A stretch of 21,325 bases of DNA from an uncultured Aliarcobacter sp. (GCA_947629065.1 CANRCH010000010.1:1-21325); one strand, 5' to 3'. Positions 1-9,024 are shown, counted from the stretch's first letter. Notes: generated by a model from the letters alone, not told the origin. Made by a program: numbers and translations.

Positions 1-40
1 TGTTTCTCCCCCCCCTTAAGCTTTTTAAGCTAAAATTCAT
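1..40 (-). CDS. Start of an unidentified gene with a poly-G tract, cut by the window edge
   Basis: Only the first 13 codons are inside the window, so no function can be given. An ATG at 40-38 on the minus strand is preceded by a very good Shine-Dalgarno (AGGAG, 5-6 bases upstream, within an AGAGGAG run). The reading frame is MNFSLKSLRGGRN and runs off the left edge. Codons 9-11 are made of eight consecutive G. A tract of this length so close to the start is typical of phase-variable genes in Campylobacterota, where a change of tract length by one base switches the frame. The gene is divergent from the small XRE-type regulator at 148-411, which may control it. The start signals are clear; whether the frame stays open beyond the edge cannot be seen. 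Confidence 0.5.
   Translation of the reverse strand, partial: MNFSLKSLRGGRN
8..15 (-). repeat. G8 homopolymer (C8 on the plus strand)
   Basis: Eight consecutive C on the plus strand, read as G8 in the minus-strand gene. In such AT-rich DNA this is a conspicuous homopolymer, and it lies inside the first codons of a gene. It is a candidate slipped-strand hotspot. Confidence 0.7.
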
Positions 41-96
41 TTTTTCTCCTCTTTATATCTTCTTTTATTAATATAATTAAATAATTTTAAGGATAA

Positions 97-102
97 ATTA
101 TA
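97..102 (-). promoter_or_regulatory. Putative -10 box of the poly-G gene
   Basis: On the minus strand the hexamer is a perfect TATAAT. It would start a transcript near 90, giving a leader of about 50 bases before the ATG at 40. No clear -35 is seen, as is common in this phylum. A second TATAAT at 72-77 on the plus strand could serve the XRE gene. In DNA this AT-rich such boxes also arise by chance. Confidence 0.35.
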
Positions 103-147
103 CCTTTATTTAGTAAAAACAAAATAAATAGTAATAGCTAGGTAATT

Positions 148-411
148 TTGAAAACAGTTGAAGATTTAAACGACAATCATATTGATGATTTTTATAAACT
201 TATTGGTTCAAATGTTAAAAAACTAAGAAATAAAAAAGGTTTAACTCAACTGCAATTATCACAAGCTATGGGATTAAAATCTGTTGGATTAGTTTCTCAA
301 TCGGAGTTATACTTAAATAAACAACACTTTAATATTAAACACTTGTATCATATTGCTTATATTTTAGAGTGTGATATTGAAGATTTTTTTAAAGATTGTT
401 TTGAAGAATAA
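148..411 (+). CDS. Small XRE-family helix-turn-helix regulator
   Basis: A stand-alone DNA-binding protein of 87 residues. Residues about 17-80 fit the XRE/Cro-C1 HTH fold: LRNKKGLTQLQLSQAMGLKS gives helices 1-3 with the usual GLTQ turn, followed by the helix-4 region KHLYHIAYILECDIEDFF. The start is TTG at 148 with a weak AGG at 140-142; no better ATG lies upstream in frame. There is no effector domain, so it is likely a simple repressor or activator. It is divergent from the poly-G gene, with 107 bp of very AT-rich DNA between the two starts, an arrangement that often means the regulator controls its neighbour or itself. A good terminator follows at 454-480. The family is clear; the target is inference. 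Confidence 0.75.
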   Translation: MKTVEDLNDNHIDDFYKLIGSNVKKLRNKKGLTQLQLSQAMGLKSVGLVSQSELYLNKQHFNIKHLYHIAYILECDIEDFFKDCFEE

Positions 412-453
412 AATTCAGTTATTAAGTCTTACTTAACAACTGTTTTTAATACT

Positions 454-480
454 AAAAAGCTAGACAGTGTCTAGCTTTTT
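454..480 (+). terminator. Intrinsic terminator after the XRE gene
   Basis: A perfect 13-bp stem around a single central G (AAAAAGCTAGACA / TGTCTAGCTTTTT). The T-rich 3' arm supplies the U tract for the plus strand, and the A-rich 5' arm gives one on the minus strand, so it may work both ways. Confidence 0.75.
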
Positions 481-488
481 TATTTTTT

Positions 489-568
489 GGAACTAAGGTT
501 TTAACCTTAGCTTTAAAATTTTAATTGATTTTTATTTATCAAAAAGCTAAGAACAAGTTCTTAGTTCC
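489..568. repeat. Two inverted 18-nt palindromes with GGAA/TTCC ends
   Basis: The 80-bp segment opens with GGAA plus CTAAGGTT-TT-AACCTTAG (493-510) and closes with CTAAGAAC-AA-GTTCTTAG (547-564) plus TTCC. Read from each end, both have the form GGAA, an 8-bp stem beginning with C, a TT loop, the matching arm ending in G, then C. The outer GGAACTAAG (489-497) can also pair with CTTAGTTCC (560-568), so two foldings compete. A third copy of the same layout is at 20738-20759. The segment lies between the 3' ends of two convergent genes. Confidence 0.65.
541..564 (-). terminator. Probable intrinsic terminator of hemC
   Basis: On the minus strand an 8-bp stem (CTAAGAAC / GTTCTTAG) with a TT loop is followed by CTTTTT, 16 bases after the hemC stop. 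It is the right-hand member of the palindrome pair at 489-568, so the repeat appears to double as a terminator. Confidence 0.55.
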
Positions 569-579
569 AAAATAAAGAA

Positions 580-1518
580 CTATTTAAAAGCCATAGCTTC
601 AGCTCTTTTTAGAAGCTCAACTGCACCTTTTTTTATGAAATCTTGTGCGAAATCTCTTCCAGCACTTTCATATGAGTTTATATCTACAATTTTTTCATCT
701 TTTATATACTCTGTTCCATCAGGAAGTCCTACAATTGCAGAGATTTTTACGCTATTTTCATCTAAAATTGTAGCTTTTACACCAATTGGCACTTGACAAC
801 CACCTTGCAAAGTATCTACAAAACCTCTCTCAATCTTTGACTCTATTTCAGCATTTTTATCATTTAATACACTTACAATCTCTATAATTTTTGGGTCTGT
901 TGTAGTTTCTATTCCTAAAGTTGCTTGTCCCATAGAAGGTATCATAATATCTACAGGAATTGGTGAGAAATATTTTACTTCATTTTGTAAATTTAGTTTC
1001 TCTATTCCTGTTGCTGCCAAAATTATAGCATCGTACTCACCAGAATTTAGCTTTGCAATTCTTGTATTTATATTCCCTCTTAAATCTTTTAGCTCAATAT
1101 CAGGTCTTAACATTTTTATAGCCATTCTTCTTCGCAGACTCGTAGTTCCTACAACTGCACCTTTTGGTAAATCATCAAGGCTTTTGTATTTGTTGCTTAA
1201 AATTGCATCTTGAGGATTAAATCTTTTTGAAACAGAAGCAAGTGTAAGCCCCTCTTCAAACTGTGTTGGTACATCTTTTAGTGAGTGAACTGCAAGGTGT
1301 GCAGAACCCTCAAGCATAGCAACTTCTAGCTCTTTTGTAAAAAGCCCTTTCCCACCAATTTTTGCCAGTGGAACATCAAGGATTTTATCCCCTTTTGTTA
1401 CAAACTCTTGAAGCTCAATTTTCATATTTGGATAGTGCTTTAAAAGTTCAGCTTTTATATATTCACTTTGCCAAAGTGCAAGTTGGCTTCTTCTTGTTGC
1501 GATTACTAGTTTTTCCAT
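580..1518 (-). CDS. hemC: Porphobilinogen deaminase (hydroxymethylbilane synthase)
   Basis: Cytoplasmic heme-pathway enzyme that condenses four porphobilinogen molecules into hydroxymethylbilane. The 312 residues match the usual family length. Seen are the N-terminal IATRRSQLALWQ, the substrate-binding VHSLKDVPT and GTTSLRRR stretches (about 78-86 and 124-131), LRGNINTR, and the dipyrromethane-cofactor cysteine, Cys241, in LQGGCQVPIGV. The ATG shares one base with the stop codon of the upstream dsbC-like gene (TAATG), so translation is probably coupled. It is the last gene of the minus-strand murI-dnaX-dsbC-hemC group, and a terminator follows. All key motifs are present and nothing looks truncated. 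Confidence 0.97.
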   Translation of the reverse strand: MEKLVIATRRSQLALWQSEYIKAELLKHYPNMKIELQEFVTKGDKILDVPLAKIGGKGLFTKELEVAMLEGSAHLAVHSLKDVPTQFEEGLTLASVSKRFNPQDAILSNKYKSLDDLPKGAVVGTTSLRRRMAIKMLRPDIELKDLRGNINTRIAKLNSGEYDAIILAATGIEKLNLQNEVKYFSPIPVDIMIPSMGQATLGIETTTDPKIIEIVSVLNDKNAEIESKIERGFVDTLQGGCQVPIGVKATILDENSVKISAIVGLPDGTEYIKDEKIVDINSYESAGRDFAQDFIKKGAVELLKRAEAMAFK

Positions 1519-2369
1519 TATTCTTTACCAATTGTTCCAAAATCAAACTGGCTTGGTGCCTCTTTTTTACCATTTACATAAAGTGTTGGTGTTCCACTTA
1601 CCATTAAATCGTCACCCATTTGAATATCTTTTTCTAATTTTGCATTTATCTCTTTTTTGTTTAAATCAGCTATTTTTATATCTGTTCCCAAAACTTTGTT
1701 AAATGCCTCTAATATTTTTGCACTATCTTCTGATTTTGGATCAAAATGCTCTTCCCAATCTGTTTTATATGCTTTGATTGTCGCATCTTTTACACCCTTT
1801 TCAACGGCAATATCTATTAGTTTTGAAAGAGGAAGTGATGCTGGATGAATTTGTGTTAAAGGAAATGCATAATAGTATAAAGCGATATTTTTACTGTTTG
1901 CTTCAACTTTTGAAATTATATCTGGAATATAGTCTTGACAAAATGGACAAAGTGGATCTGAAAATACAACTACTTTATCTTTAGCATCATTATTTCCAGC
2001 AATTAATCTTGTTTTATCATAATATTTTTCAGTCATAGCAGGAGTTACACTATCTTTTAAAGATTTACCAGTTTTTGCATCTATTAAATCAGGTGCTACA
2101 ACTTTTCCATCACTAAAAAGAATATCTTTTGCTTTTATATCTTTTCCTTGAATAATTGCTTCAATATCAAAAATATATCCACTCCAAGAGTTTACCTCAT
2201 CAAGCTCTTTTTTGCTATTTAGTTTAATTGATTTTATCTTTACATTTGGATTTTGTGCCATTCTTTTTTTCTCAAAATCTAAAACAATATCATCATTTGC
2301 AAATAAAGAACCAGCTATTAGTGTACTTAAAGCTACCGCTACTGAAATTTTTTTACTATTTTTTATCAT
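1518..2369 (-). CDS. Periplasmic DsbC/DsbG-like thioredoxin-fold protein
   Basis: Exported thiol-disulfide protein of 283 residues. A signal peptide is clear: basic MIKNSKK, a hydrophobic core, and likely cleavage after Ala24 (SLFA). The thioredoxin domain starts near residue 130 with VVVFSDPLCPFC; the active-site pair is Cys141 and Cys144 (CPFC), and the cis-proline is Pro261 in VSGTPTLYVNG. Residues 25-125 form an N-terminal region like the dimerisation part of DsbC-type isomerases. Its role is probably disulfide isomerisation or reduction in the periplasm. It sits 60 bp after dnaX and overlaps the hemC start by one base; heme enzymes and thiol chemistry meet in cytochrome c assembly, but a link here is only inference. 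DsbG, or a thiol reductase for cytochrome c, are alternatives. Confidence 0.82.
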   Translation of the reverse strand: MIKNSKKISVAVALSTLIAGSLFANDDIVLDFEKKRMAQNPNVKIKSIKLNSKKELDEVNSWSGYIFDIEAIIQGKDIKAKDILFSDGKVVAPDLIDAKTGKSLKDSVTPAMTEKYYDKTRLIAGNNDAKDKVVVFSDPLCPFCQDYIPDIISKVEANSKNIALYYYAFPLTQIHPASLPLSKLIDIAVEKGVKDATIKAYKTDWEEHFDPKSEDSAKILEAFNKVLGTDIKIADLNKKEINAKLEKDIQMGDDLMVSGTPTLYVNGKKEAPSQFDFGTIGKE

Positions 2370-2429
2370 CTATTTTCCTTTTTAAAAAATTTTATTAGTC
2401 TATCTATTTACTTTTAATCAAAGGTTAAT

Positions 2430-4538
2430 TTAACTCTTTGATTTTACAGTTATTTTTTTAATATCAAACAACTCTTTTGCTTTGTTTAACATTTTTGAGT
2501 TTAATATATCTTCAATATTTAACTCTTTTTGTGCCAAAGTTGGATTCGCAACATTTGTCATACTTGCAACACAACCACTTCCACCCATTTCAATCTCTTC
2601 TATCATAGAACCAGTTTCATTTATGCAATCTTCTGTTTCTTGAACATTATCTTCAAAACTATTTTTTTCTTCTACTTCTTCTTTTGTTTCAACTTGACTT
2701 GATTTTGGCTCACTATTTTCTAGTATGGTGGCCTCTTCCTTTTTGAAATCTAGTTCAACATCTTGACCAAATACATCATAGATAAATGACTTTATTATTC
2801 CAAAATGCTGATATAAAAACTTTCTATCATCATCTTTTGCGTAAGATATTATTTCTAGTTTATTGTTTATGTATCCATTATAGATAAAATTTCTTTCAAA
2901 ACACTCTCCTAAATCAACATCTCTATCAAAAACCTTTTCTATTACTTTGTTGTATAAATCTTCATATTCATCACTTTCATCTTCAAGTGGTACAAGTTCA
3001 ACTTCCATACTTGGGTCATAGTTTGAATAAGTTTCATTTGAGGTCTCTTCTTGTGGCTCTTGTTGTTTTATCTCTTCTTGTTTTTGTTCTGCTTGAACTA
3101 TTTGTGATTGTTGCACTTCTTCTACTTCTTGCACAACTCTATTTTCTTCATTTACTGGCTCTTCAATATTTTGAACTATTTTTGTTGGCTCTTCATATTT
3201 TTCTACAAAAACAACTTCATCAAAAGGCGTAATAAACTCTAAAGGTTTTTCAGTAACTTGTGTTTTTTCTTCTTTTATTTCTACTATCTCTTCATCTTTA
3301 AGTGTTTCTTGTACTTCTACAATTGGTTCTTCAATTATTGGTTCAACTACTCTTTCTACAACTTCTTCCACTATTTTTTCAGGAACTTCTACTTCTTTAG
3401 GAGTTTCTATATTAGCTTTAGGAACTTCTACTTCAACAGATTTTACAGCTCTTTCTACTTCTTTAGTCTCTATTTTTTCAACTTGATTTATAATCTCATC
3501 AATAGATCTTAATTTTGTAGCTTCTGATAGTTTCATCATAGTTAAAATAAGCACAAATCCACCATCACTATTAATTGCTAGTAGATGTTTTGCATCACTT
3601 AATATTCTAAAAAATCTATCATATAAAAGCATATCAAATCGGCTATCTTTACTTAGCATCTTATCTTTTAGATACAAAGTCATCTCATCAATTACTTGCG
3701 AAGTTTCATAAATATCTAAATCTTTTAAAATATTTTTTATATCTTCACCGTTTAATATTGTATTAAATATTGTATCCATTTTTTGTGGTTCAATTAAACC
3801 TAACATCTCAACAACACTTGCTGTTGTTACTCTTCCTTTTGAGAAAATTATAGCTTGATCAAGTAAAGTAAGTGTATCTCTTAAACTTCCTTGTCCACTT
3901 CTTGCAAGTATCTCTAAAGCAGGTTTTTCAAAATCTATCTCCTCTTTATTTAAAATATATGATAGATGATGAACTACATCATTTTGAGATATTTTATTAA
4001 ATCTAAAGTGTTGAGTTCTACTTAAAATTGTTGCTGGAAGTTTTAATGCATCAGTAGTTGCAAGTATAAATTTTACAAAATTTGGTGGCTCTTCAAGAGT
4101 TTTTAAAAGTGCGTTAAAAGCTTGAGTTGTAAGCATATGCACCTCATCGATTATAAATACTTTGTATTTAGCTGAACTAGGTTTATATTTTGTATGTTCT
4201 ATTAAATCTTTAATATCATCAATTCCCCTATTACTTGCAGCATCCATTTCTATAATATCAAGATGTTTTCCACTATTTGCACTTAGGCAATTTTCGCAAG
4301 TTTCACAAGGCTTGCTTGTTGGTCCATTTGAACATAGAAGTGCCTTTGCCATGATTCTAGCTGTTGAAGTTTTTCCACTTCCTCTAAGCCCTGAAAAAAG
4401 ATATGCGTGAGATAATCTTTTTGAATCAAGTGCTAAAGATAAAGTTTGTGAAACTGTACTTTGTCCTATTAAATCTTCAAATCTTTTCGGTCTATATTTT
4501 AGTGCTAAAACTCTATCTTCTAAGTTTTTATTTATCAT
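2430..4538 (-). CDS. dnaX: DNA polymerase III subunit gamma/tau
   Basis: Clamp-loader ATPase of the replisome, 702 residues. The AAA+ core is complete: Walker A GLRGSGKTS (50-58), zinc cysteines 69, 78, 81 and 84, Walker B FIIDEVHML (128-136), sensor 1 TTD (161-163) and sensor 2 GSLRD (217-221). A collar region runs to about 350. Then comes an unusually long acidic linker rich in Glu, Val and Pro (about 352-525), a folded piece (527-600), a second acidic linker, and a conserved-looking tail from about 665 (NIEDILNSKMLNKAKELFDI). The ATG overlaps the murI stop codon by four bases (ATGA). An A7 run at codons 624-626 could allow a -1 shift to an immediate TAG; see findings. Identity is certain; the function of the tail is not visible. 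Confidence 0.97.
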   Translation of the reverse strand: MINKNLEDRVLALKYRPKRFEDLIGQSTVSQTLSLALDSKRLSHAYLFSGLRGSGKTSTARIMAKALLCSNGPTSKPCETCENCLSANSGKHLDIIEMDAASNRGIDDIKDLIEHTKYKPSSAKYKVFIIDEVHMLTTQAFNALLKTLEEPPNFVKFILATTDALKLPATILSRTQHFRFNKISQNDVVHHLSYILNKEEIDFEKPALEILARSGQGSLRDTLTLLDQAIIFSKGRVTTASVVEMLGLIEPQKMDTIFNTILNGEDIKNILKDLDIYETSQVIDEMTLYLKDKMLSKDSRFDMLLYDRFFRILSDAKHLLAINSDGGFVLILTMMKLSEATKLRSIDEIINQVEKIETKEVERAVKSVEVEVPKANIETPKEVEVPEKIVEEVVERVVEPIIEEPIVEVQETLKDEEIVEIKEEKTQVTEKPLEFITPFDEVVFVEKYEEPTKIVQNIEEPVNEENRVVQEVEEVQQSQIVQAEQKQEEIKQQEPQEETSNETYSNYDPSMEVELVPLEDESDEYEDLYNKVIEKVFDRDVDLGECFERNFIYNGYINNKLEIISYAKDDDRKFLYQHFGIIKSFIYDVFGQDVELDFKKEEATILENSEPKSSQVETKEEVEEKNSFEDNVQETEDCINETGSMIEEIEMGGSGCVASMTNVANPTLAQKELNIEDILNSKMLNKAKELFDIKKITVKSKS

Positions 4539-5320
4539 ATATCAATCTTCCTATGTTCAAATTTTCTATTTTTTAAAATGATATTTACCATATCAAAATT
4601 TATCTTTCCTGTATATAAAATATCTATTTTTATATCTCCACTATTTCTGTGATTTAGATTCTTGCTTAAATTCAAAAGCCTATTTGCTATTGCATCACCT
4701 GTATCAATCAACACAATATCCTCACCCATAATTTTTCTAATATTGTGTGAAATAAGTGGATAGTGAGTGCATCCTAAAACTATTGTATCAACTCTATTTT
4801 TTTTCATAGGTTTTAGCCAAAGTTCAAGCATATTTATAGTTTTTCTTGTATCTATTTCACCATTTTCGATAGCTTTTGCTAATCCAACACAAGCTTGTTC
4901 ATAAAGTTTTACTTCACTATTTCTTACTAATTCAAGTGCTAATTCTTTATATTTTGTACCTTTTAGTGTAGCACTTGTTGCCATTATTGCAATATTATTT
5001 GTTTTTGTACTATTTAGTGCTGGTTTAATTCCAGGTTCTGTTCCAATTATTATTAAAAATGGAAACTTTTCTCTAAGCTTTTTTATTGCAGCAGAAGTTG
5101 CAGTATTACAAGCAATTACAAGTGCATCTATACCATAAGTTTCAAGTAAAAATTCTGTTATTTTTTCACATCTAGCAAGTATTTCATCTACACTTTTTTC
5201 TCCATAAGGTGCATAAAATGTATCAGCAATATAGTAAAACTCGCTTCCTTTTAATACTTTTAAGATAGAATCAAGTACAGTTAATCCACCAAGTCCAGAA
5301 TCAAATACACCTACTTTCAA
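4535..5320 (-). CDS. murI: Glutamate racemase
   Basis: Converts L-glutamate to D-glutamate for peptidoglycan synthesis in the cytoplasm. The 261 residues fit the family. Visible motifs are VFDSGLGGLTVL (Asp7-Ser8), YGEKS (39-43), the first catalytic cysteine Cys71 in IACNTATS, and the second, Cys184, in LGCTHYPL. The start is TTG at 5320, with a Shine-Dalgarno AAGGA just upstream; the conserved MKVGVFDSG begins exactly there. It leads the murI-dnaX-dsbC-hemC group and overlaps dnaX by four bases. A TATAAT box lies 28-33 bases before the start. Confidence 0.97.
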   Translation of the reverse strand: MKVGVFDSGLGGLTVLDSILKVLKGSEFYYIADTFYAPYGEKSVDEILARCEKITEFLLETYGIDALVIACNTATSAAIKKLREKFPFLIIIGTEPGIKPALNSTKTNNIAIMATSATLKGTKYKELALELVRNSEVKLYEQACVGLAKAIENGEIDTRKTINMLELWLKPMKKNRVDTIVLGCTHYPLISHNIRKIMGEDIVLIDTGDAIANRLLNLSKNLNHRNSGDIKIDILYTGKINFDMVNIILKNRKFEHRKIDI

Positions 5321-5347
5321 ATAGTTCCTTATTGAAATTTTGGCAAA

Positions 5348-5353
5348 ATTATA
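5348..5353 (-). promoter_or_regulatory. Putative -10 box of murI
   Basis: Minus-strand TATAAT in the context AGATATAATTTTG, placing transcription start about 20 bases before the TTG start of murI. It would drive the whole murI-dnaX-dsbC-hemC group. No -35 is evident. Confidence 0.45.
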
Positions 5354-5404
5354 TCTAAGTTTTTATAACTAAAGTGTTAAATTTTATTAGCAAAGGTAAA
5401 TAAA

Positions 5405-6070
5405 TTGTTTTTCTATTCACACCCATATAAACCAATAATTTTTCCCAATACAAAAACGATAATTTGTGGCACACTTCCTCCACCTAGATTTCATTTTAAT
5501 TAGTTAAAAGATGCTGATGTAAATTTTCCTTATGGATCAAAAGATAATCTTTTATGGCAAATTTTTGACTCAATTTATAATTTAGATTTAAAATATGAAA
5601 ATAGTAATTTTGCAATAAACCAAAGATTGGATTTTTTAAAGAAAAATCAATTTGGAATTTGTGATATTGTAGAATCTTGTACAAAAACAAAACTAGATGC
5701 AAGTGATAAATCTATGCAAGATATAAAATTAAGAGATATTTTGGGATACTTAAAGAAATTTCCAAATATAGATAAAATATTTTTTACTGGAAAATCTTCA
5801 ATTAATTCACCTTTTTATTTTTTCAAAAAAGTTTTAAAAGAGAATAATATTAAATTTGAAATAGTTGAAAATAATATTTTAAAAGTTCATAAATTTAGTT
5901 TTTTAGATAGAAATATATTTACATTTTCTTTAATCTCACCATCAAACGCGGCAAATAAAGCAATATCATCAAATAAAATTTATAAATATAAAAAGAGTTT
6001 AAAAGAAGATTTTTCTATTTTTGATTTTAGAGTTTTTGAGTACAAAAAAGCTTTAGAGTTTAAAATTTAA
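5405..6070 (+). pseudogene. Uracil-DNA glycosylase-like gene with an in-frame TAG stop
   Basis: One frame is continuous from TTG at 5405 (Shine-Dalgarno AAAGG at 5392-5396) to TAA at 6068-6070, 221 codons, except for TAG at 5501-5503 (codon 33). Protein features continue smoothly across the stop: IICGTLPPPRFHFN before it and LKDADVNFPYGSKDNLLWQI after it. GTLPPPR near the N-terminus, the FPYGSKDNLLWQI block, FTGKSS and a late SPSNAANK recall the uracil-DNA glycosylase superfamily (mismatch-specific/Mug-like), where the first block holds the water-activating region. This family call is from memory of the pattern and moderate. The downstream part could be re-initiated at TTG 5627, but that would lack the first active-site block. 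No homopolymer is near the stop, so switching by slippage is unlikely. It is divergent from murI and convergent with gdhA. Confidence 0.7.
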
Positions 6071-6084
6071 ACTCAAGCTTTTTT
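6044..6084. terminator. Bidirectional terminator between the broken glycosylase gene and gdhA
   Basis: A long hairpin: AAAAAAGCTT (6044-6053) pairs with AAGCTTTTTT (6075-6084), and inside it GAGTTTAAA-A-TTTAAACTC (6056-6074) pairs perfectly, with a two-base bulge between the blocks. Each strand ends in six T. It overlaps the stop codon of the plus-strand gene and begins 8 bases after the end of gdhA. Confidence 0.75.
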
Positions 6085-6091
6085 AATATAT

Positions 6092-7534
<1,443 letters not shown>

Positions 7535-7584
7535 TTATAAAAAATTTACCTTTTAAAACTCCTTTTAGCCATATTTAAGTTTTA

Positions 7585-8907
7585 TTACTCATTCATTGAA
7601 GCAAAAAACTCTTCATTATCTTTTGTTTTTTGCATTTTTGAATATAAAAATTTCAACGCCTCAACTTCATCCATTTGAGAAATTGCATTCCTTAAAATCC
7701 ATGTTTTTTGTAGAGTATCTGGACTTAATAGAAGTTCTTCTTTTCTAGTACCAGATTTAATAATATCAAGCGCTGGATAAACTCTTTTGTTTGCAGCATT
7801 TCTGCTAAGAACCACTTCACTATTTCCAGTACCCTTAAACTCTTCAAAAATAACTTCATCCATTTTTGAACCTGTATCAATTAAAGCTGTTGAAACAATT
7901 GTTAAACTTCCGCCCTCTTCTATATTTCTAGCTGCTCCAAAAAATCTTTTTGGTTTGTGTAGTGCATTTGCATCAACCCCACCTGAAAGAACTTTTCCAG
8001 ATGATGGTGTAACTGTATTATAAGCTCTTGCTAATCTTGTAATAGAGTCAAGAAGAATTACAACATCTTTTTTCATCTCTACAAGTCTTTTTGCTTTTTC
8101 TATTACGATTTCTGCAACTCTTACGTGATTGTGTGCTGGAAGATCAAAAGTTGAACTATAAACTTCACCTTTTACACTCCTTTGCATATCTGTAACTTCT
8201 TCAGGTCTTTCATCAATTAAAAGAACCATTAAAGTAACCTCTGGGTGATTTCTACTAATTGAGTGTGCTAACTCTTTTAAAAGTTCAGTTTTACCAGTTT
8301 TTGGAGGTGCAACTATTAAGCTTCTTTGCCCTTTTCCCATTGGTGCAAAAAGGTCAAGCATTCTTCCAGTCATTTTTTGTGAATCATATTCAAATTGAAA
8401 TTTCTCTTTTGAATAAAGTGGAGTTAAGTTATCAAAAAGTGGTCTATTTTTAGAGTCTTTTACAGGTAGATAATTTATTGCTTCAATTTTTAAAAGTGCA
8501 TTATATTTTTCACTATCTTTATTTGGCGGTCGCACTTGACCTGTAACTATATCTCCAGTTCTTAATGCAAATTTTCTAATTTGTGTTGCACTTACATAAG
8601 AGTCATTTGATGTATCTGAAAAGTTTCCATCAATTGCTCTTAAGAAACCAAATCCACCCTCTTTTATCTCTAGTATTCCAGTAAATAATATAAATCCACC
8701 AGCATCTATTTGAGAAGCCAATATCATAAACATTAAATCTTGTCTTTTTAATTCTTGGGGATTTTCAACTTCTAAATCATTTGCAATTTCAAGTAAAGCT
8801 TCCATTGGTAGCTCTCTTAATTGTTCTATTTTATAACCATCAACTGGAATATGCGTTCTTGTTTTTTTACCATTTTTTGGTTTTATTTCTTCTTTAGACT
8901 CTTCCAT
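7585..8907 (-). CDS. rho: Transcription termination factor Rho
   Basis: Hexameric RNA-dependent ATPase that ends transcription of untranslated RNA. Of the 440 residues, 26-65 form the Rho N-terminal helical domain ([20 protein letters not shown]), 75-130 the cold-shock-like RNA-binding domain ([13 protein letters not shown]), and the rest the motor. Walker A is PPKTGKTE (201-208), the catalytic glutamate region is DERPEEV (232-238), Walker [16 protein letters not shown] begins at 283, and the Q loop [10 protein letters not shown] lies at 303-312. The N-terminus carries a short Lys/Glu-rich extension compared with the 419-residue E. coli protein. The ATG at 8907 has only a distant AAAGG, so initiation may be weak. 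A good promoter lies upstream with a leader of about 75 bases. Confidence 0.97.
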   Translation of the reverse strand: MEESKEEIKPKNGKKTRTHIPVDGYKIEQLRELPMEALLEIANDLEVENPQELKRQDLMFMILASQIDAGGFILFTGILEIKEGGFGFLRAIDGNFSDTSNDSYVSATQIRKFALRTGDIVTGQVRPPNKDSEKYNALLKIEAINYLPVKDSKNRPLFDNLTPLYSKEKFQFEYDSQKMTGRMLDLFAPMGKGQRSLIVAPPKTGKTELLKELAHSISRNHPEVTLMVLLIDERPEEVTDMQRSVKGEVYSSTFDLPAHNHVRVAEIVIEKAKRLVEMKKDVVILLDSITRLARAYNTVTPSSGKVLSGGVDANALHKPKRFFGAARNIEEGGSLTIVSTALIDTGSKMDEVIFEEFKGTGNSEVVLSRNAANKRVYPALDIIKSGTRKEELLLSPDTLQKTWILRNAISQMDEVEALKFLYSKMQKTKDNEEFFASMNE

Positions 8908-8942
8908 GAGTTTTTATACCTTTGATTTCACATAATTTATTA

Positions 8943-8969
8943 TGTAGTTATTTTGTAGTTTTTGTAGTT
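8943..8969. repeat. Three short direct repeats in the rho leader
   Basis: TGTAGTT occurs at 8943-8949, 8954-8960 and 8963-8969, i.e. AACTACA three times in the rho mRNA leader at intervals of 9 and 11 bases. The spacing is close to one helical turn. No known binding site is recognised. Confidence 0.5.
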
Positions 8970-8988
8970 TTATTTAAAGTAAAGTGTA

Positions 8989-9017
8989 ATTTTAGTTAAT
9001 ATTTATAAAATTGTCAA
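8989..9017 (-). promoter_or_regulatory. Putative rho promoter with -35 and -10 boxes
   Basis: On the minus strand a perfect TTGACA (9017-9012), a 17-base spacer and TAAAAT (8994-8989) form an unusually complete sigma-70 promoter for this phylum, where -35 boxes are mostly absent. Transcription would begin near 8982, just past the peroxiredoxin terminator. Confidence 0.5.
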
Positions 9018-9024
9018 GAAATAT

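Noticed and set aside
2730..3490. Repetitive-looking CTTC/TTCTAC stretches as a possible CRISPR or tandem repeat
   Set aside because: They are irregular Glu/Val codons of the DnaX linker; no constant repeat or spacer length.
3258..3512. Plus-strand Phe/Tyr-rich frame opposite dnaX
   Set aside because: Mirror of the Glu-rich linker codons (GAA/GAG read as TTC/CTC); no start signals.
5496..5702. Minus-strand 68-residue frame over the broken glycosylase gene
   Set aside because: No ribosome site, and the opposite strand carries the recognisable protein blocks.
8943..8969. rut site for Rho autoregulation in the rho leader
   Set aside because: The repeats contain AC and CU rather than spaced YC dinucleotides, so they do not fit a typical Rho loading site.
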